Shown: piece by piece, positions 51,435 through 60,594 of the stretch | Layout: every line of letters starts with the position of its first letter | Position numbering within the stretch: position 1 is the first letter of the stretch | NCBI GenBank assembly: GCA_902492935.1 | Contig: CABUNJ010000010.1 | Coordinates: 1-64,000, forward strand | Length of the DNA stretch: 64,000 nucleotides | From: an uncultured Collinsella sp. | Lineage (GTDB): Bacteria; Actinomycetota; Coriobacteriia; Coriobacteriales; Coriobacteriaceae | Direction of reading: 5' to 3' | Position numbers and translations under genes: made by a program | The notes under the pieces: model-generated | Seen by the model: the letters and a program-made list of their open reading frames with translations, nothing else | Database searches by the model: none | What the model was told of the DNA's origin: nothing

Positions 51435-53174
51435 ATGGCGAAGGATAGCGCTCACGAGTTCTCAGACGCCGAGATTCGGGCGTTCGAGCGCGAGGTGGCG
51501 GGAGTGTACGGCGAGGCGAGTAAGACGGCCTACGCCAACCTCAAGCGCTATCTGGCGCAGTTCGAGGCCGACGACGAGAAGATGCGCGAGCGGCTTGAGG
51601 CCGGCGCGATCACCAAGGCGCAATACAGGTCTTGGCGAAGCGGGAAGATAGCGGCTGGCAGGCGCTATCGAATCGTCCTCAAGCAGTGCGCCGAGGCCAT
51701 GACGCGCGCGAACGTCGTCGCAGCCGCCGCCATCGAGGGCAGGCTGCCCGAGGTCTACGCAGAGAACTACAACTACGGCACGTGGCAGGTCGAGAGCGCC
51801 GTGGGCGTTGACACGGCCTACGCACTGCAGGACGCGTCAACCGTCCAGAGGCTGCTCACCGACCACGACAGCTACCTGCCAAAGCCGTCCGTCAACGTCG
51901 CCAAGGACGTGGCGTGGAACCGGCGGCTCATCGCCAACCAGATCACGCAGAGCGTGCTGCTCGGCGAGTCGATACCCAAGATCGCGAAGCGCATCCAGGA
52001 CGTGGCGGGGTCCAACCGCGCGGCGGCGGTGCGTCTGGCGCGGACCTCGACGACGGCGGCGGAGAACGCCGGACGCGTCGACAGCTACAAGAGGGCCAAG
52101 GGGCTCGGCATCAAGGTGCAGCAGGAATGGATGGCGACGCTCGACGGGCGCACACGCTCGAGCCACAGAAAGCTCGACCGCGAGAAGGTGGAGGTCGGCG
52201 AGAAGTTCAGCAACGGGTGCCGCTACCCGGGCGACCCCGAGGCGCCGTATGCCGAGACGTGCAACTGCCGATGCACGCTGATTGCGTGCTGTGACGGGCT
52301 CGACGTGCTCGACGGCGAGCGTTTCAGTCGACTGCCCGAGGGCATGACCTACGAGGAATGGAAGGCGGGCAAGCCCGCCGTCACCGGCGCGAAGCCCGCG
52401 AACCGCACCATCTCAGAGTTCATGGACATGCCCGGCACCAAGCGCAAGCTGGACGTGGCGGGCGTATCCAAGACCGAGGCGCGCAAGCGGCTCTCGCGGC
52501 AGCTCGAGGACTACGGCATACCGTCCGGCTCGTTCCGCAAGATGAGCGCAGGCGACCAGCAGAAGGTGTTGGACACGGCGCTTGCGCCCGGTTCGACGCC
52601 CATTGTCAACGGTCGGCGCGTTTTCAAGGAGATCAAGGGCGAGCATTCCGCAGGCTCCGACCTTGCCAAGGTCAACCCGAACTTTAAGACAAAGAAGGAC
52701 AAAGACGGCAGGTACTCGTACAACTGCCAAAGGTGCGTTCCGGCGTATGAGGCGAGACGGCGTGGGCTCGACGTCGTTGCGAAGCCGGTTAAGATGAATA
52801 AGTGGGGGAAAATATCGGCATATGACCCCTTCGCGCGCGCCGAGTCGTACAAAAAGGTGTTTCCGGGGGCCACTTGGAAACGTGGTGGCGATAAGCCGGA
52901 GAAAGAAATAACGTCATTCCTCCTTGCGGTAAACGGGGACGCGAGGGCCGAGGTCTCCGTTTCCTGGGACCACGCGCTTTGCGGCAAGAGCGGACGACAC
53001 GTTTTCGTTGCGGAAAAGACGGGAAACGCTATCAAGTTCATAGACCCACAGAGCGGCGATGAGGACGTGAGCTGGTATTTTGGTATAATCAAGGCCGAGG
53101 AGACGGAGTTCGCGCGAGTTGACGACGCCGAGTTTGGCGATCTTGTCGACGAGTGCCTGACGACAAGAGGTTGA
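51435..53174 (+). CDS. MuF minor head protein with papain-like toxin domain
   Basis: 579 residues. The N-terminal 300 form a phage MuF head domain with the C-terminal zinc-like NCRC motif (TCNCRCTL) near 275. A linker (300-400) leads to a Tox-PL/papain-fold domain: NCQRC (Cys431), GRHVF (His522) and DPQ (Asp537) give a Cys-His-Asp triad. Such MuF-toxin fusions are known in temperate phages. GC drops over the toxin part, as in swapped modules. ATG 51435 has GGAGG 6 nt upstream. Confidence 0.88.
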   Translation: MAKDSAHEFSDAEIRAFEREVAGVYGEASKTAYANLKRYLAQFEADDEKMRERLEAGAITKAQYRSWRSGKIAAGRRYRIVLKQCAEAMTRANVVAAAAIEGRLPEVYAENYNYGTWQVESAVGVDTAYALQDASTVQRLLTDHDSYLPKPSVNVAKDVAWNRRLIANQITQSVLLGESIPKIAKRIQDVAGSNRAAAVRLARTSTTAAENAGRVDSYKRAKGLGIKVQQEWMATLDGRTRSSHRKLDREKVEVGEKFSNGCRYPGDPEAPYAETCNCRCTLIACCDGLDVLDGERFSRLPEGMTYEEWKAGKPAVTGAKPANRTISEFMDMPGTKRKLDVAGVSKTEARKRLSRQLEDYGIPSGSFRKMSAGDQQKVLDTALAPGSTPIVNGRRVFKEIKGEHSAGSDLAKVNPNFKTKKDKDGRYSYNCQRCVPAYEARRRGLDVVAKPVKMNKWGKISAYDPFARAESYKKVFPGATWKRGGDKPEKEITSFLLAVNGDARAEVSVSWDHALCGKSGRHVFVAEKTGNAIKFIDPQSGDEDVSWYFGIIKAEETEFARVDDAEFGDLVDECLTTRG

Positions 53175-53175
53175 C

Positions 53176-53442
53176 ATGCTCACATTGGAAGAGGCCATAA
53201 AGCCGATTCTGGAAGAGGAGGCCGTAGACGGATACGGCCCGGTGTGCGCATACGAGGGCAAATACCATTGGTTCGTCGGTTTCGGTTTCGATGGAAAGAT
53301 GGCCCCGGGCGACACTCCGTATGCTATCGACAAGGAAACGGGGAAGATTGACTTCTTCCCGATTCCATTTTTCCTCAGAGGCGAGAGCCCGTCTGCTATC
53401 GAGCTTGAGATGGACAAGGCCCACGAGGTAAAAATCCAATAG
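53176..53442 (+). CDS. probable immunity protein for the MuF toxin
   Basis: 88 residues, acidic, starting 1 bp after the toxin gene with AAGAGG upstream. It has no membrane segment and shares the lower GC of the toxin domain. Small cytosolic proteins in this position neutralise polymorphic toxins; the pairing is inferred from context. A terminator follows directly. Confidence 0.65.
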   Translation: MLTLEEAIKPILEEEAVDGYGPVCAYEGKYHWFVGFGFDGKMAPGDTPYAIDKETGKIDFFPIPFFLRGESPSAIELEMDKAHEVKIQ

Positions 53443-53452
53443 ATCACAGCGG

Positions 53453-53476
53453 GCCCCGCCACGGCGGGGCTTTTTT
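53453..53476 (+). terminator. terminator after the immunity gene
   Basis: A GC-rich 7-bp stem (53453-53459 with 53464-53470) with CACG loop and six T. Confidence 0.85.
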
Positions 53477-53527
53477 CATGCCGCGTGACCGTGCCGTGAC
53501 ACTGCCCGCAGAGAGATTGGGGCAGGC

Positions 53528-53749
53528 ATGAAAGAGCTATTCACTTGTGCGAACTGCGGCGACTGCGCCGTAAAGCTGGGCTTCGGCTTCACGTTCCCGG
53601 ATACCTACATCTGCACGCAGCGCGGCGACGAGGTCGAGCCCGACGACGGCTGCACTCTCGGGTGCGAGGGCGTTCCGGTGCAGGCCATCGAGGCCATCGA
53701 GGCGGACGTCGACGGGCGCGTTGGCTACGGCTGCGAGGTGCTCGACTGA
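53528..53749 (+). CDS. Cys-rich small protein
   Basis: 73 residues. CANCGDC at the start and later Cys (CTQRGDE, CTLGC) point to a zinc or disulfide fold. Lies between the immunity gene and a gp10-like gene. Not recognised. Confidence 0.55.
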   Translation: MKELFTCANCGDCAVKLGFGFTFPDTYICTQRGDEVEPDDGCTLGCEGVPVQAIEAIEADVDGRVGYGCEVLD

Positions 53750-54171
53750 TGGCTTACGGGCTCGTCGGCGGCGTCGGCGACCACGGCCGGCACGGCACCC
53801 TCATCACCGAGGAGATCGTAAACGCCGCGAAGCTGGATACCGCCGAGTGCATCGAGATACGGCAGAACAACATCGAGCAGGTCGAGAAGGCCCTCTTGCG
53901 CGCCTATAAAACAGGCCTGGAGGAGATAGGCCTCGTTGCGGAGGGCTACGCCAAGGCGACGTGCCCGGTCGACACGGGCAGGTTGCGCAACTCCGTCACG
54001 CACCTACTCAAAGGCTACGACTGCTTCATCGGGACCAACGTCGAGTACGCGCCGTACGTCGAGGAGGGGACCTCCCGCATGAAGGGCAAGCACTTCCTGC
54101 GCAAGGCGGCGACGGGCCACGGGGACACGTACCGGGCGATTCTCGAGAAGCACCTGAGGGGCGGCGCATAG
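53749..54171 (+). CDS. HK97 gp10-like head-tail protein
   Basis: 140 residues. CPVDTGRLRNSVTH followed by YAPYVEEGTSRMKGKHFL is the hallmark of HK97 gp10-type neck proteins. ATGA overlap with the preceding gene. It is upstream of scaffold, whereas it usually comes after the coat gene. Confidence 0.8.
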   Translation: MAYGLVGGVGDHGRHGTLITEEIVNAAKLDTAECIEIRQNNIEQVEKALLRAYKTGLEEIGLVAEGYAKATCPVDTGRLRNSVTHLLKGYDCFIGTNVEYAPYVEEGTSRMKGKHFLRKAATGHGDTYRAILEKHLRGGA

Positions 54172-54279
54172 GGCCGCGTTACTCCGTTTGGATACTCACC
54201 CTTGCCGCGAGGTATTGCGGCGCGGGCCCGCCGAGGCAATAGGTGGGAACCCGCCCATTCCGAAGCAAGGGAGATTCTG

Positions 54280-54843
54280 TTGGCACTTACGCGAAAGATG
54301 CTCAAGGCAATGGGCATCGAGGACGAGAAGATCGACCAGATCATCGACGAGCATGCCGAGAGCGTGAACGCGCTCAAGGCGCAGCGCGACGAGTTCAAGG
54401 AGGCCGCGGACAAGGCGGACGGCTACAAGAAGGAGCTGGACGCACTCAAGGCCAAGGGCGAGGGCGCGGACGAGTACGAGGAAAAGTACAAGGCCGCCGT
54501 CAAGAACCTAGAGGACTACAAGGCCAAGGTCGAGGGCGAGAAGGCTGCAGCCGAGAAGCGCAACCTGTATCGAAAGCTGCTCAAGTCGGCGGGCGTCGAC
54601 CCCAAGCGCATCGAAACCGTTCTCAAGGTCTCCGACCTCGAGGGCGTGACCGTCAAGGACGGCGCTATCGAGGACGCGGACAAGCTGACCGAGGGCATCA
54701 AGGCCGACTGGGCCGACTTCATCGCAACCACGACCGTCAAGGGTGCCGACGTGGCCCACGCCCCCAAGGGCGAGGGCGGCAAGGACATCAACGAAATGAG
54801 CACCGCCGAGTACATGAAGTACAAGGCGGAGCAGAGAGGCTAA
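54280..54843 (+). CDS. scaffold protein, GP20-like
   Basis: About 187 residues starting at TTG 54280, 6-7 nt after AAGGGA. A long acidic/basic coiled coil (25-95) and a C-terminal segment ending EYMKYKAEQRG are typical of phage scaffolds of the GP20 family. It directs coat assembly and is next to the coat gene. A GCGGGCCCGC palindrome lies in the 108-bp gap before it. Confidence 0.82.
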   Translation: MALTRKMLKAMGIEDEKIDQIIDEHAESVNALKAQRDEFKEAADKADGYKKELDALKAKGEGADEYEEKYKAAVKNLEDYKAKVEGEKAAAEKRNLYRKLLKSAGVDPKRIETVLKVSDLEGVTVKDGAIEDADKLTEGIKADWADFIATTTVKGADVAHAPKGEGGKDINEMSTAEYMKYKAEQRG

Positions 54844-54852
54844 GGGGTATCT

Positions 54853-55734
54853 ATGTCGAACACCATCCTTACACCCAACATCATCGCCAACGAGGCGCTG
54901 GACGTTCTGCGCACCAACGCCGTCATGGCCAACCTCGTCCACCGCGACTACTCCTCCGAGTTCGTCGCGGGCGTGGGCGACACCATCACCGTCCGCAAGC
55001 CCGCCACCTTCGAGGCCAAGGAGTTCACCACCGAGGTCGAGGTGCAGGACGCCACGGAGGGCAAGGTCCCCGTCAAGATGGACAAGCTGCTCGACGTAAC
55101 GTTCGCCGTCACGTCCAAGGAGCTGACGATGGGCATCGTCGACTTCTCCGAGCAGTTCCTCGTCCCGGCGATGCAGGCCTTCGCCGACAAGATCGACGGC
55201 TACCTGCTCAAGCTCGAGAAGGACGTCACGAACCGCGTCGACCACACCAAGGGCGCCATCGCCGTGGCGGACATCATCGCCGCCCGCAAGTTCCTCGTGG
55301 ACGCCAAGGCACCCTCCACGGAGCGCCGCTTCGTCTACGGCTCCCAGGCCGAGGCCGACCTGCTCAACACCGAGGCGTTCACCAACGCGTCCGCCGTCGG
55401 CGACAACGGCACCGCCCTCAAGGAGGCATCGCTTGGCCGCAAGTACGGCCTCGACTTCTACTGCGACCAGAACGTGCAGAAGACCACGGCCGAGACGGCC
55501 AACTACACGCCGTCCATCGCGTTCCACAAGAACGCCTTCGCGCTTGTGACCCGTCAGCTCGAGATGCCGCTTGGCGCTCCCAAGGCGTACTCCACCTCCT
55601 ACGACGGCTTCGGCCTGCGCGTCGTGCAGGGCTACGACCAGAAGACCAAGACCGACACCGTCTCCATCGACATGCTTTGCGGCGTCAAGACCCTCAGCCC
55701 CGAGCTCGCCGCAGTCATCACCGATAAGCGATAG
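54853..55734 (+). CDS. major capsid protein, P22 coat-like
   Basis: 293 residues with the HK97 fold, of the P22 coat type: GDTITVRKPATFEA and AVTSKELTMGIVDFSEQFLVPAMQAFADKID are family blocks. AGGGGTATCT precedes the ATG. Length is shorter than P22 gp5 (430), so the I-domain is absent. Confidence 0.85.
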   Translation: MSNTILTPNIIANEALDVLRTNAVMANLVHRDYSSEFVAGVGDTITVRKPATFEAKEFTTEVEVQDATEGKVPVKMDKLLDVTFAVTSKELTMGIVDFSEQFLVPAMQAFADKIDGYLLKLEKDVTNRVDHTKGAIAVADIIAARKFLVDAKAPSTERRFVYGSQAEADLLNTEAFTNASAVGDNGTALKEASLGRKYGLDFYCDQNVQKTTAETANYTPSIAFHKNAFALVTRQLEMPLGAPKAYSTSYDGFGLRVVQGYDQKTKTDTVSIDMLCGVKTLSPELAAVITDKR

Positions 55735-55742
55735 GCGCAGAG

Positions 55743-56159
55743 ATGCTCGAGCAGGTGCTCCTGTCGTTGCGCAACTGGTTCGTCGCCGACAAGCGCACGG
55801 GGCGCGTCCGTATCGAGGACGGCCGCCTCGTGCCGCCCGCGGCCCTCGGCCTCAAGGAGGGCCAGTACGTCCGCATCACGGGCTCGACGTTCAACGACGG
55901 GCTGCATGCGTGGCCCTACAACGGCCTCACGGACGAGGAGTTCGTCGGCACCGTCTGGGCGCTCGCCATCCCGCAGGCCGTGGTCGACCTCGCCGGCGAG
56001 ATCGCGGCGTGGCAGACAGAGCACGCCAAGGAGCTGGACAGCCCGTATGCGAGCGAGAGCTTCGGCGGCTACAGCTACACCCGCGTCGGCGGCGACGGCT
56101 CGCCCATCACGTGGCGGCAGCAGTTCAAGGCGCGTCTCGACCCTTGGAGAAAGCTGTGA
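55743..56159 (+). CDS. head-tail connector protein
   Basis: 138 residues, acid/hydrophobic mix with no catalytic motif. Position directly after the coat gene suggests the connector (adaptor) role. Confidence 0.6.
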   Translation: MLEQVLLSLRNWFVADKRTGRVRIEDGRLVPPAALGLKEGQYVRITGSTFNDGLHAWPYNGLTDEEFVGTVWALAIPQAVVDLAGEIAAWQTEHAKELDSPYASESFGGYSYTRVGGDGSPITWRQQFKARLDPWRKL

Positions 56160-56509
56160 GCCGCCTGTTCGAACGCATGGCGGTGGCGTGCGCGAGGCTC
56201 GTCGCAAAGACCGAGCCTGACGGCGAGGGCGGCTTCAAGACCGTCCTCGCCGTCGGCGACGGCTTCACGGCGGCGATCGTGCGCGACAGCTCCACGGCCT
56301 CGCGTATCGCGGAGCACGACGGCGTGAGGAACGTCTACACCGTGACGACCGCCGAGCCGCTGCGCTACGGCGACCTCTTCCAGCGTGCGTTCGACGGGCA
56401 GGTATTCCGCTGCACGTCGAACGCGGACGACGGCGCCGCGCCGTGCTGCGCGTCGTTCGGCTTCGGCCAGTGCAGCGCGGAGGAGTGGGAGGTGCCGGAT
56501 GGCGACTAA
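56156..56509 (+). CDS. head-closure or minor capsid protein
   Basis: 117 residues from a GTG start that overlaps the previous stop. A beta-rich SH3-like build (VTTAEPLRYGDLFQRAFDGQVFRCTS) fits stopper proteins. Function from position. Confidence 0.6.
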   Translation: MSRLFERMAVACARLVAKTEPDGEGGFKTVLAVGDGFTAAIVRDSSTASRIAEHDGVRNVYTVTTAEPLRYGDLFQRAFDGQVFRCTSNADDGAAPCCASFGFGQCSAEEWEVPDGD

Positions 56510-56867
56510 GGCGGCAGTGCTGCAGGCGTGGCTCGAGGGCTTCGGGCTGCCCGTGTACCGCGACTCGGCGGTGCCGGGCGAGGCGAAGATGCCCTACATC
56601 ACCTACGACCTGCCGACCGCGGCATTCGGCACGCAGTGCAACTCCGAGGTGAACCTCTGGTTCCGTACATCGTCCGAGGCCGCGCCCAACTCCAAGGCCG
56701 AGGAGGTCGCCCGGGCGTTGGGACTGTCGGGCGTGTTGCTGCCGTGCGACGGCGGCGGCATGTGGGTGATGCAGGACGAGCCGTTCTGCAACGCCATGGC
56801 CGACGAGGACAACGCCGTGAAGCGCCGAATCATCAACCTGACCATTGAGTACATGACCAGCTACTAG
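56499..56867 (+). CDS. tail completion/terminator protein
   Basis: 122 residues. The pattern MPYITYDLPT...NLWFRTSSEAAPNSKAEEVARALG is common in phage tail terminators. Overlaps by 11 bp. Confidence 0.65.
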   Translation: MATKAAVLQAWLEGFGLPVYRDSAVPGEAKMPYITYDLPTAAFGTQCNSEVNLWFRTSSEAAPNSKAEEVARALGLSGVLLPCDGGGMWVMQDEPFCNAMADEDNAVKRRIINLTIEYMTSY

Positions 56868-56875
56868 GAGGTCAT

Positions 56876-57445
56876 ATGTCTAAGTTCACGCGCATCCCCG
56901 AGAACACGTTCAAGGAGATCGTCATCAACGCGGGCCTGCTCGCCACGAATTTCAACCCCAAGACCGCCGAGGTCGCGGAGTCCGAGCTGATGGGCGCGAC
57001 GAGCGGCGGAACCAGCTTCGCCGCCACGCCCAGCTTCATCGACTACGGCGAGGACATCGACAACTGCCCCGCCAACACGATGGAGTTGAAGCGCATCGAC
57101 AGCATCGAGGCCAAGCTGAGCGGCACATTCGTGACGCTGAACACCGCGCTCGGCAAGAAGCTCGCAGCCGCAGCCGACGAGACCGAGGGGAAGATCGTCC
57201 CGCGCTCCGCGCTCTCGGAGGAGGACTTCGCCGATATCTGGCTCATCGGCGATTACTCGGGCGAGAACGGCAACGGCTATATCGCCATCCGCCTCATCAA
57301 CGCGCTCAACACGGGCGGCCTGCAAATCACGACGCAGAACAAGGCCAAGGGCCAGTTCGCGTTCGAGTTCACGGGCCACTACTCAATCAAGAACCCTGAG
57401 ATCGTGCCCTACGAGCTGTATATCAAACAGGAGATTGGAGCCTAA
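56876..57445 (+). CDS. major tail protein
   Basis: 189 residues, beta-rich, between tail terminator and chaperones, which is the standard place. GGAGG precedes the ATG. It forms the tail tube; the last residues include GHYSIKNPEIVPYELYI. Confidence 0.8.
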   Translation: MSKFTRIPENTFKEIVINAGLLATNFNPKTAEVAESELMGATSGGTSFAATPSFIDYGEDIDNCPANTMELKRIDSIEAKLSGTFVTLNTALGKKLAAAADETEGKIVPRSALSEEDFADIWLIGDYSGENGNGYIAIRLINALNTGGLQITTQNKAKGQFAFEFTGHYSIKNPEIVPYELYIKQEIGA

Positions 57446-57447
57446 CC

Positions 57448-57873
57448 ATGAAGCTGGACAACCTTAACGCCGACGAGTTCCAGAACGCCATGTGCCTGTT
57501 GGCGGACGTGGCGGAGGACGTCATGAACGGCGAACTCGGCGCAAAGGCAAAGGCCTCCTACGCCAAGTTCCGCTCCGACTCCGCCAAGGCCAAGGCCAAG
57601 GCGAATGCCAAAGTCAAGGGCGACCCCGAGGCCGCGAAGGTAGCCGCCGCCTCCGAGGTCAACGGCCTCGCCGTGGACATGGTGGCCGGTCTTCTGCCCG
57701 ACGTGCTGCGCCAGGGCGGCGAGATCAGCTACAAGCTGCTCGCCGCGCTCGACGGCCAGACACTCGAGGAGTACAAGGCCGACTTCACCGTGAAGAAGTG
57801 GGTGAACGACATCAAGGATGCCATCGACGGCATCGACGGCATCAAGGACATCCTGGCTCCTTTTTTTGGATAG
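57448..57873 (+). CDS. tail assembly chaperone (gpG-like)
   Basis: 141 residues, acidic and helical. The gene ends in T7 followed by GGATAG, so that a -1 shift extends it into the next frame. Starts 2 bp after the major tail gene. Confidence 0.8.
   Translation: MKLDNLNADEFQNAMCLLADVAEDVMNGELGAKAKASYAKFRSDSAKAKAKANAKVKGDPEAAKVAAASEVNGLAVDMVAGLLPDVLRQGGEISYKLLAALDGQTLEEYKADFTVKKWVNDIKDAIDGIDGIKDILAPFFG
57861..57867 (+). other. -1 programmed frameshift site T_TTT_TTT
   Basis: Seven T in the phase CCT TTT TTT of the 0 frame. Slipping back one base gives FFWIAAEDPS and avoids the TAG at 57871. This is the classic gpG-gpGT arrangement of long-tailed phages. Confidence 0.85.
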
Positions 57874-58169
57874 CCGCCGAGGACCCATCTCACATATGGC
57901 TCTGTCTGGGCGAGTACGTCGGGCCACGGCGTGCTCGCCCTTTCTGTAGGTACATGGTCGCGCGGTGGCGCGAGCGGGACGAGCGGGAGGCGTTCCGTGT
58001 GTACCTGAGCGAGTCGGTGCGCCTCATGGCGCAGGGGAAGTGGCTCAAGGAACCCTTCCTGAGCATCGTCAACGGCGATGCGGGCGATGGGTCCGAGGCG
58101 GAGGACACGCGCGGCGGCGACGAGATCGCCGCAGACATCATCGAGCGGATGGGATTGAGGGTGGTCTAG
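57867..58169 (+). CDS. gpT-like extension of the tail chaperone (frameshift product)
   Basis: About 100 residues read only after the -1 shift, fused to the first 140 residues to give a 240-residue chaperone. It continues WIAAEDPSHIWLCLGEYVG and ends EIAADIIERMGLRVV. The GT form helps load tail protein on the tape measure, which starts at the next base. Confidence 0.82.
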   Translation, partial: WIAAEDPSHIWLCLGEYVGPRRARPFCRYMVARWRERDEREAFRVYLSESVRLMAQGKWLKEPFLSIVNGDAGDGSEAEDTRGGDEIAADIIERMGLRVV

Positions 58170-60593
58170 GTGAACCTTCTCGACCTGATGATTAAGGTCG
58201 GCCTCAAGGACGAGGCCAGTGGCAAGGCCGAGGGCGTGGCCTCGAAGGTCGTGGGCACGCTCGGCAAGGCCGGAGCGACCGTTGCCAAGGCGGTAGGCGT
58301 GGGCGTCGCCGCCGTGGGGGCGGGCGTCGCTGCCGTCACGGGCATGAGCATGAACGCATACGCCGCATACGAGCAGAACGTCGGCGGCATCAAGAAGATT
58401 TTCGGCAACATGGGCAAGTCGCTCGACGAGTACGCCGCGCTCACGGGGCAGACCGTCGAGCAGTGCTCCGGCAAGTGGCAGCAGCTCGAGCAGGCGCAGA
58501 CCACAGTGCTCGCAAACGCCGACGCAGCCTACAAGACGGCCGGCATTAGCGCCAACCAATACATGGAGCAGGTGACGGGCTTCTCGGCCTCGCTCGTTTC
58601 CTCACTGGGCGGCGACACGGTAAAGGCCGCGAAGTACGCCAACACGGCAATGGTCGACATGAGCGACAACGCCAACACCTTCGGCACGGCGATGGAGGAC
58701 CTCCAGAACGCGTACCAGGGTTTTGCGAAACAAAATTACACGATGTTGGATAACCTCAAGTTGGGCTATGGCGGCACCAAGGAGGAGATGCAGCGCCTCA
58801 TCAAGGACGCGCACGCCGTCAACTCCGCCGTGGACGAGTCGAGTCTCTCATTCGACAACATCGTGCTCGCCATCCATACGATGCAAGAGCAGATGCAGAT
58901 CGCCGGCACGACCTCGCGCGAGGCCGCGACGACCATCGAGGGCTCCTGCAACATGGCCAAGGCCGCCTGGGAGAACTGGGTGACGGAGCTGGGCAAGGAC
59001 GACGCCGACATGGGCAAGCTCACCGAGGAGCTGTTGCAGTCGGTCGAGACGGCGGCCTCGAACGTCGTCCCGCGCGTTGCGACCATCGTCGGCACGGCGT
59101 TGTCGCAGCTGCCGAGCCTTGTCACGTCGGTCGGTCCCGTGCTCGGCCAGGCGTTCGTCGACATTTTCACGCAGGCGCTCGACAGCGCGGCTGAGGCCGT
59201 GCCCGGGCCCATGGGCGACATCCTCTCTGCCGTGTCTGACGGCGTGGATGAGATCGGCGAGCGCTTCAAGGGTCTTGGTGAGATCTGGGCGGTTGGTGAC
59301 AACCCGTTGGAGTCGCTGCACCTCGCCATGGTCTACGGGCTGACGCTGCTCGACGGCGACCTGTCCACGCTGCAGGAGAACATCACCTCTTCGCTGCCCG
59401 GCATCGCCGAGGGTTTCGCCGACGTGGGCGGCGAGGTCGTTCCCAGGCTCGCCGAGGGAATCGAGATGGGGCTGTCGTTCCTCTCCGAGACGGCGGCGTC
59501 GCTCATGACATCGCTCGGCGGCTACCTGTCCGAGAACCTGCCCTCAATCACGGAGAGCGGCCTGCAGATTCTCACCGGCCTCTCCGAGTCCATAGCTGAG
59601 AACGCGGGCGTTCTAGCGGAGGGCGCGGCGAACCTCATCGTCGGCTTGGCGCAGGGTATCGCCGGCAGCCTGCCGACGCTCATCGAGCAGGCCCCGGTCA
59701 TCGTGCAGAACCTCGCCAGCGCGATCAACGACAACGCGCCAATACTGCTCGGTGCCGGCATCCAGGCAATCGTGACGCTGGCACTTGGCATTGTGCAGGC
59801 GATACCGACGCTCATCGCCAACATCCCGGCCATCTTCTCGGCTTTCGTCTCGGCTTGGTCGGCGCTCGACTGGCTGAGCCTAGGCAGGAACGCCATCACG
59901 TTCCTGGGCAACGGCATCACCGGCATGGTCGGTTTCGTCAGCTCGTGCGGCACCAACATCGTGTCCGCTATCCGCGGCGCAATCCAAAACCTGCCGTCCA
60001 CCCTGGCGAGCATCGGACGCAACGGAATCAGCAGCCTGGGTTCCGCCATCCGCGGCGCGGTCGGCTTCGTGACCTCGGCGGCCTCGAGTATCGGCAGTTC
60101 CATCATGGGCGCCCTGTCCTCCATCCAGGGCCGCATGGCCTCCATCGGCTCGCAGATCGTGCAGGGCATCGCAAACGGAATCAGCGGCGCGGCAGGCGTG
60201 GTCGTGAGCAAGATTACCGGCGTGGTTGGCGGCGCCATCGACGCGGCCAAGAACCTGCTGGGTATCCACTCCCCCTCGCGCGTGTTCCGCAAGATTTTCG
60301 GCTACGTCATGGAGGGCGCGGCCCTCGGCATCGACGACACGGCGGACGAGCCGGTGAAGTCCATGAGGTCGGCGGTGCGCAACGTCGAGAAGGCCGCCGT
60401 GTTCGGTGTGAGCGTTACCGGCGGCGGAGCATACGGGGCGACCGCCAGCGGAGCCGCGGGCATCGCGGGCGGCGGCAACGTTTACAACCTCTACCTCGAC
60501 AGCGACCTGCTGGGCGTCGACGGGCGCGTGGCCTCCGCCTTCAGGAGCTTCGTCGCGGCGGTGGAGCAGAGCATGGCGATGGGGGTCGCGTAG
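58170..60593 (+). CDS. tape measure protein
   Basis: 807 residues. An Ala/Gly-rich start with a phage-minor-tail domain (QVTGFSASLVSSLGGDTVKAA), hydrophobic segments (about 370-420 and 480-580), and GIHSPSRVFRKIFGYVMEGAALGID near 695. It sets tail length; at roughly 1.5 angstrom per residue this implies a tail near 120 nm. GTG start abuts the previous gene. Confidence 0.9.
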   Translation: MNLLDLMIKVGLKDEASGKAEGVASKVVGTLGKAGATVAKAVGVGVAAVGAGVAAVTGMSMNAYAAYEQNVGGIKKIFGNMGKSLDEYAALTGQTVEQCSGKWQQLEQAQTTVLANADAAYKTAGISANQYMEQVTGFSASLVSSLGGDTVKAAKYANTAMVDMSDNANTFGTAMEDLQNAYQGFAKQNYTMLDNLKLGYGGTKEEMQRLIKDAHAVNSAVDESSLSFDNIVLAIHTMQEQMQIAGTTSREAATTIEGSCNMAKAAWENWVTELGKDDADMGKLTEELLQSVETAASNVVPRVATIVGTALSQLPSLVTSVGPVLGQAFVDIFTQALDSAAEAVPGPMGDILSAVSDGVDEIGERFKGLGEIWAVGDNPLESLHLAMVYGLTLLDGDLSTLQENITSSLPGIAEGFADVGGEVVPRLAEGIEMGLSFLSETAASLMTSLGGYLSENLPSITESGLQILTGLSESIAENAGVLAEGAANLIVGLAQGIAGSLPTLIEQAPVIVQNLASAINDNAPILLGAGIQAIVTLALGIVQAIPTLIANIPAIFSAFVSAWSALDWLSLGRNAITFLGNGITGMVGFVSSCGTNIVSAIRGAIQNLPSTLASIGRNGISSLGSAIRGAVGFVTSAASSIGSSIMGALSSIQGRMASIGSQIVQGIANGISGAAGVVVSKITGVVGGAIDAAKNLLGIHSPSRVFRKIFGYVMEGAALGIDDTADEPVKSMRSAVRNVEKAAVFGVSVTGGGAYGATASGAAGIAGGGNVYNLYLDSDLLGVDGRVASAFRSFVAAVEQSMAMGVA

Positions 60594-60594
60594 G

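Noticed and set aside
54202..54279. Upstream ATG (54,202) for the scaffold gene
   Set aside because: It would add 26 Arg-rich residues without a ribosome site; TTG 54,280 has AAGGGA at good spacing.
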